This document shows, piece by piece, positions 52,019-55,633 of a stretch of DNA of 55,633 nt. The translations under genes and the position numbers were made by a program. Source of the stretch: Burkholderiaceae bacterium (GTDB lineage: Bacteria > Pseudomonadota > Gammaproteobacteria > Burkholderiales > Burkholderiaceae); contig CANHPL010000012.1 of assembly GCA_947462685.1 (NCBI GenBank), positions 1 to 55,633 of the forward strand, read 5' to 3'. Numbering within the stretch: position 1 is the first letter of the stretch; each line of letters opens with the position of its first letter. The notes below the pieces were generated by a model. That model was not told where the DNA came from, searched no databases, and saw only the letters and a program-made list of their open reading frames with translations.

Positions 52019-53159
52019 AGTATTTTTCGTTGCTACTGTTGAATCAACAATCCATTCATTTTTAATAACACACTTAAAAAGTCTATCTTTAAGATATGAG
52101 GTAACTCTAATTGTAAATACAAGCAATCCTTATTTTTTAAAAAAATATGGCCTTAAAATAAAAGTTATACCAATCAATATATTAAGAAAAATAAATTTAT
52201 TTTCAGATATTTTTTGTGTAATTACCTTAATTAAAATTTTCTATAAAGCGCAACCAAATGCTGTTCATTCAATTACACCTAAAGCAGGTCTGTTAGCTAT
52301 GTTAGCTGCATATTTAGTCTGCACCCCTTTACGAATTCACACTTTTACAGGTCAGGTGTGGGCTAATAAAAAAGGCCTAACTAGATGGACATTAAAAATG
52401 ATTGATTTCTTAATTGCAAAATTATCCACATTCAATATAGTTGATAGCTCGTCACAAGAAAATTTTTTGATTCAAAATAATATTTTGAAAGAAAAGAAAT
52501 CTATAGTTTTTGGTTCTGGATCCGTTTCAGGAGTAGATTTAAGCAGATTTAAGCCAAACAAAAATTTTTTTTTAAATGTGAGGTCTTCTCTTTCAATACC
52601 TTTTGATGCTTTTGTTTTTATTTTTTTAGGCAGACTTAACAGTGATAAAGGTATATTAGACTTAGCTGAGGCTTTTTCAAAGCTTCAATCTAAAAGTGCA
52701 TATCTTCTTGTAGTAGGGCCTGACGAAGGGAGGTTTGTTGATCAAATCCATAAAATAAATAACCATAAATTAAATCAATTAAGATTTGTAAGTTATACTA
52801 ATTTACCAGAGGCATATTTAGCAGCATCCAATATATTATGTTTACCAAGTTACCGGGAAGGTTTTGGGAATGTGATTATTGAAGCTGCTGCATCACAAAT
52901 TCCTGCTATTGCTTCAAATATTTATGGAATTTCTGATGCAATCATTAATCATCAAACTGGCATTCTTCATCCTGTTAAGGATGTGAATGCTATCGTTAGG
53001 GCTATGGAGTATTTTCTTAATAAACCTCATAAAGCAATGAGTTTTGGAAAAATTGCTAGAAGAAGAGCGATTGCTGAATTTGACTCACAAAAAATAACTG
53101 CTTTCTGGATTGAATTCTATTCTCGTATTTTAAAACATGATCAAAAAAAGTATACTTAA
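52008..53159 (+). CDS. Glycosyltransferase family 4 (GT-B)
   Basis: A 383-residue retaining transferase. SITPKAGLLAMLAAYLV (about 87-103) and RIHTFTGQVWANKKG (about 110-124) are typical of PglA/WbpL-neighbour GT4 enzymes; FIFLGRLNSDKGILDLAEAF (about 205-224), CLPSYREGFGNVIIEAAASQ (about 278-297) with the ExxxxxxxE donor-binding pair, are in the C-terminal domain. Overlaps the GT2 gene by 11 bases and precedes the pglC-like gene by 44 bases, so it may add the second sugar onto the lipid-linked first one. Confidence 0.87.
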   Translation: MKPKVFFVATVESTIHSFLITHLKSLSLRYEVTLIVNTSNPYFLKKYGLKIKVIPINILRKINLFSDIFCVITLIKIFYKAQPNAVHSITPKAGLLAMLAAYLVCTPLRIHTFTGQVWANKKGLTRWTLKMIDFLIAKLSTFNIVDSSSQENFLIQNNILKEKKSIVFGSGSVSGVDLSRFKPNKNFFLNVRSSLSIPFDAFVFIFLGRLNSDKGILDLAEAFSKLQSKSAYLLVVGPDEGRFVDQIHKINNHKLNQLRFVSYTNLPEAYLAASNILCLPSYREGFGNVIIEAAASQIPAIASNIYGISDAIINHQTGILHPVKDVNAIVRAMEYFLNKPHKAMSFGKIARRRAIAEFDSQKITAFWIEFYSRILKHDQKKYT

Positions 53160-53203
53160 TTTAATCTCGAAACCAATGGTTTTTACTTTTTTTATAAATT
53201 CTC

Positions 53204-53800
53204 ATGATTAAAAGATTTTTTGATTTTTCTTTTTCTTTTTTAGCGCTTTTTCTTTCTTTGCCTATTCTTTTAATTATTTCTTTTTTAGTATTCTTTAATT
53301 TAGGTTTCCCAATTATTTATAGACAATTAAGGCCGGGTCTTGATGAAAAACTTTTCTATTTGTATAAATTTCGGTCGATGACTAATTTAAAAAATGCTAA
53401 CGATAAACTACTACCCGACGGTATGAGATTGAGTGGATTTGGAAAATTTTTACGTGCTTCTAGCCTTGATGAATTGCCGGCTCTATGGAATGTGATTAAA
53501 GGAGATATTAGCTTAGTAGGGCCTAGACCCCTTTTGGTTGAATATTTATCCTTATATAATAAAAAACAAAAAAGGCGACACGAGGTTAAACCAGGCATTA
53601 CTGGATGGGCTCAAGTAAATGGAAGAAATGCAATATCATGGAAAAAAAAATTTGAACTTGACATATGGTATGTCGAACATCATACGTTTTGGCTTGATCT
53701 TAAAATTATTTTATTAACCATTAAGAAGGTTTTTTTAGGGCAGGGGATTACAGGAGCTGGTGAAGCAACAATGTCAAAATTTAAAGGAAACAAAAAATGA
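53204..53800 (+). CDS. pglC: Initiating phosphoglycosyltransferase (PglC-type)
   Basis: Monotopic membrane enzyme of 198 residues that moves a sugar-1-phosphate from a UDP-sugar onto undecaprenyl phosphate, the first step of glycan assembly. The reentrant hydrophobic helix (about 6-33) is followed by RQLRPGLDEKLFYLYKFRSM (about 40-59), ASSLDELPALWNVIKGDISL (about 85-104) with the catalytic Asp-Glu pair, VGPRPLL and PGITGWAQVNGRNAISW (about 132-148). The small size is that of PglC, not WbaP/WcaJ. Together with pglD- and pglE-like genes it indicates a 2,4-diacetamido-trideoxyhexose as first sugar. Confidence 0.93.
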   Translation: MIKRFFDFSFSFLALFLSLPILLIISFLVFFNLGFPIIYRQLRPGLDEKLFYLYKFRSMTNLKNANDKLLPDGMRLSGFGKFLRASSLDELPALWNVIKGDISLVGPRPLLVEYLSLYNKKQKRRHEVKPGITGWAQVNGRNAISWKKKFELDIWYVEHHTFWLDLKIILLTIKKVFLGQGITGAGEATMSKFKGNKK

Positions 53801-54390
53801 AATGTTATATCTATGGAGCCGGAGGCCATGGAAAGGTTGTTTGGGATGCCATGAAAAAATCAAACCTTGCGTGTGAAGGCTTCATTGATGATCGTCGCTC
53901 AGGCCAATGGATTGATTTGCCCATATTTACAACTTCATTTTTAAATGACATTAGTGATATTGAGCTTCATATTGCAATAGGTGATTGTATAATTAGGAAA
54001 GAGATTGTCAAATCATTGCTAAACTTTAAATTTACTTCTATTTATCATCCCGATGCAATTATTTCTTCAAGAGCAGAAATTAAAAATGGTACATTTTTAG
54101 GGGCGGGCTCAATAGTCGGTCCCGATACTAAAGTTGGCAAACATTCTATTGTTAATCATCATGCCGTTATTGATCACGATTGTTCTGTGGGAGATTTTTG
54201 TCATATAGCGCCTCATGCAAGTCTTGGCGGAGGTGTTAAGGTAGGACATGGTGCTTTAATTGGAGCCGGAGCGATAGTCTTGCCCGGTCTAACAATTGCT
54301 GATTATGCAATTGTGGGCGCAGGATCAATTGTAACTAATGATGTTGCATCTGGCGCTACTGTTTTGGGGAATCCCGCTCGTGCCATTTAA
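53797..54390 (+). CDS. pglD: UDP-amino sugar N-acetyltransferase (PglD/NeuD type)
   Basis: A 197-residue hexapeptide acetyltransferase: YIYGAGGHGKVVWDAMKKSN (4-23) binds the UDP-sugar, and the left-handed helix (about 85-190) has FLGAGSIVGPDTKVGKHSIV, NHHAVIDHDCSVGDFCHIAP (catalytic His near 129) and GVKVGHGALIGAGAIVLPGL. Adds the 4-N-acetyl group to give UDP-N,N'-diacetylbacillosamine or an epimer. Overlaps pglC by ATGA. This is the intact counterpart of the relic at 23099. Confidence 0.92.
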   Translation: MKCYIYGAGGHGKVVWDAMKKSNLACEGFIDDRRSGQWIDLPIFTTSFLNDISDIELHIAIGDCIIRKEIVKSLLNFKFTSIYHPDAIISSRAEIKNGTFLGAGSIVGPDTKVGKHSIVNHHAVIDHDCSVGDFCHIAPHASLGGGVKVGHGALIGAGAIVLPGLTIADYAIVGAGSIVTNDVASGATVLGNPARAI

Positions 54391-54408
54391 AAACTTTACG
54401 AATTTATT

Positions 54409-55623
54409 TTGTTAAATCACCCTACATTTGCTCCATGGCCATCTTTTTCAGAAGAAGAGGCTGAAGCCATTAAAGATGTTTTGCTCTCGAATAAGGTCAA
54501 TTACTGGACTGGCGATGAATGTCGTAAATTTGAAAAAGAATTTGCTAAATGGTCTGGTGTTAATTATTCTATTACTTTAGCTAATGGCACATTAGCGCTT
54601 GAAGTCGCTCTTAGAGCTCTTGATATTGGTCCTGGCGATGAGGTAATTGTAACCCCAAGAACTTTCATTGCTTCTATTTCATGTGTGGTTAATGTTGGCG
54701 CCACACCTATTTTTGCAGATACTGATCCCGAATCAGGAAACATTACTGCTGAGACTATTTCCAAAGTATTAACTCCCAAAACAAAAGGGATTGTCTGCGT
54801 TCATTTTGCAGGCTGGCCTTGTGATATGGACCCTATTATAACTTTGGCTTCTCTACATAATATTAAAGTGATTGAGGATTGTGCCCAAGCGCATGGCGCC
54901 ATCTATAAAGGACGGTCCGTTGGCAGCATTGGTCATATTGGTGCATGGAGCTTTTGTCAGGATAAGGTTATGACCACAGGTGGCGAGGGTGGTATGGTCA
55001 CGACCAATGACGAGACATTATGGCGAAAAATGTGGGCCTATAAAGATCACGGTAAGAGTTATGAGGCTATTTACGAAAAAGCACATCCACCGGGATATAG
55101 ATGGGTGCATGAGAGTTTTGGTAGTAATTTTAGGATGATAGAAATACAGGCTACCATTGGTCGAATTCAATTAAAGAGAATGAGCGAGTGGACTGCTAAA
55201 CGGAATGAAATTACTCAAAGTATATTGAAGGCTTTTGAACCATTCAAAGCTATTCGTATACCTAATTTTCGATGCAATAGAGATTGCGAAAAAAACTGCT
55301 CTTCTTTAAATCAATGCAAACATGCTCAATATAAATGTTATGTGTATGTTGATAATTCCAATTTAAAAGATGGATGGTCTCGAGATTGTATTATCCAAGA
55401 AATTGAATTGCAAGGTGTGCCTTGTTTCCAAGGAGGCTGTTCTGAAGTTTATTTAGAAAAGGCTTTTGAAGGTACTAGCTTTATACCTCAAAAACGATTA
55501 TCAATCGCAAAGATGTTAGGCGATACATCACTAATGTTTTTGGTTCATCCAACACTCACTCAAGAGAATATTAAGAAGGCGAAAGAAGTTATTGCGGACG
55601 TCTTAAAATCGGCAAGTCTTTAA
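54409..55623 (+). CDS. pglE: UDP-4-keto sugar aminotransferase (PglE-type DegT family)
   Basis: A 404-residue PLP aminotransferase. SNKVNYWTGDECRKFEKEFA (about 27-46) is characteristic of PglE/WeeJ-type proteins; TLANGTLALEVALRALDIG (about 58-76), IEDCAQAHGAIYKG (about 159-172) and WSFCQDKVMTTGGEGG (about 183-198, PLP Lys near 189) follow. An unusual Cys cluster, CNRDCEKNC and CKHAQYKC, lies at about 288-310. The start is a TTG at 54409 with no strong ribosome site; an ATG near 54433 is an alternative. Its dehydratase partner (PglF/WbpM) may lie just beyond the window. Confidence 0.88.
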   Translation: MLNHPTFAPWPSFSEEEAEAIKDVLLSNKVNYWTGDECRKFEKEFAKWSGVNYSITLANGTLALEVALRALDIGPGDEVIVTPRTFIASISCVVNVGATPIFADTDPESGNITAETISKVLTPKTKGIVCVHFAGWPCDMDPIITLASLHNIKVIEDCAQAHGAIYKGRSVGSIGHIGAWSFCQDKVMTTGGEGGMVTTNDETLWRKMWAYKDHGKSYEAIYEKAHPPGYRWVHESFGSNFRMIEIQATIGRIQLKRMSEWTAKRNEITQSILKAFEPFKAIRIPNFRCNRDCEKNCSSLNQCKHAQYKCYVYVDNSNLKDGWSRDCIIQEIELQGVPCFQGGCSEVYLEKAFEGTSFIPQKRLSIAKMLGDTSLMFLVHPTLTQENIKKAKEVIADVLKSASL

Positions 55624-55633
55624 TATATGAGTA

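Noticed and set aside
1..55633. CRISPR arrays, rRNA genes, intact insertion sequences
   Set aside because: No regularly spaced repeats, rRNA signatures or transposase motifs with inverted ends were seen on reading both strands.

Overview
The window is almost entirely one plus-strand surface-glycan island in an AT-rich proteobacterium. The pairing of an EPS-type MarR regulator with an RfaH-like antiterminator, the mean base composition and the gene styles point to a betaproteobacterium, possibly of the Methylophilaceae/Nitrosomonadales kind; that placement is inference and no rRNA or tRNA gene is present to confirm it. Left edge (1-2319): a minus-strand autotransporter, cut by the window end, and upstream of it a region holding a tandem 12-bp repeat, a hairpin terminator and a previously hidden 48-residue C-terminal scar of a second autotransporter. 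This looks like the junction where the island joined older chromosome. Next (2320-7298): an O-antigen ligase-like membrane protein, then the complete dTDP-L-rhamnose set rmlB-rmlD-rmlA-rmlC, followed by a wrecked acyltransferase-3 gene. Control block (7573-8645): a promoter overlapped by a perfect 26-bp palindrome, a MarR-like EPS regulator, an RfaH/NusG paralogue, then an exact ops (JUMPstart-type) pause element and an 18-codon leader ORF that ends 4 bases before galE. From galE to the window end (about 47 kb) every gene lies on the plus strand with tiny gaps or overlaps, the layout expected of an RfaH-dependent operon. The operon body reads in modules: galE plus a PglK-like ABC flippase; a pseudaminic acid set (pseB, pseC, pseF, an associated methylase, a pseG-pseH fusion, pseI); an unassigned sugar module (Gfo/Idh oxidoreductase, DegT aminotransferase, GNAT acetyltransferase) with two unfamiliar glycosyltransferase-like proteins; a NeuD pseudogene; a legionaminic acid set (legI, legG, ptmE, legF, a class III aminotransferase, ptmA); two separate three-gene amidotransferase/HisH/HisF cassettes that should make acetamidino groups; decorating enzymes (SGNH hydrolase, carbamoyltransferase, methyltransferase, O-acetyltransferase, epimerase); a heparinase II/III-like lyase beside an AsnB amidotransferase; glycosyltransferases; and, in markedly more AT-rich DNA, PglC-, PglD- and PglE-like genes for starting a glycan with a bacillosamine-type sugar. 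The combined picture is a glycan rich in two nonulosonic acids, probably amidinated, carbamoylated, methylated and acetylated, built on an undecaprenyl carrier and flipped by an ABC flippase. Whether it goes to lipid A, capsule, flagellin or another protein cannot be told from the sequence. The most unusual features are the two amidination cassettes whose HisF-like subunits have each lost a different catalytic aspartate, the compact palindrome/MarR/RfaH/ops/leader-ORF control block, and four gene relics hidden between genes.
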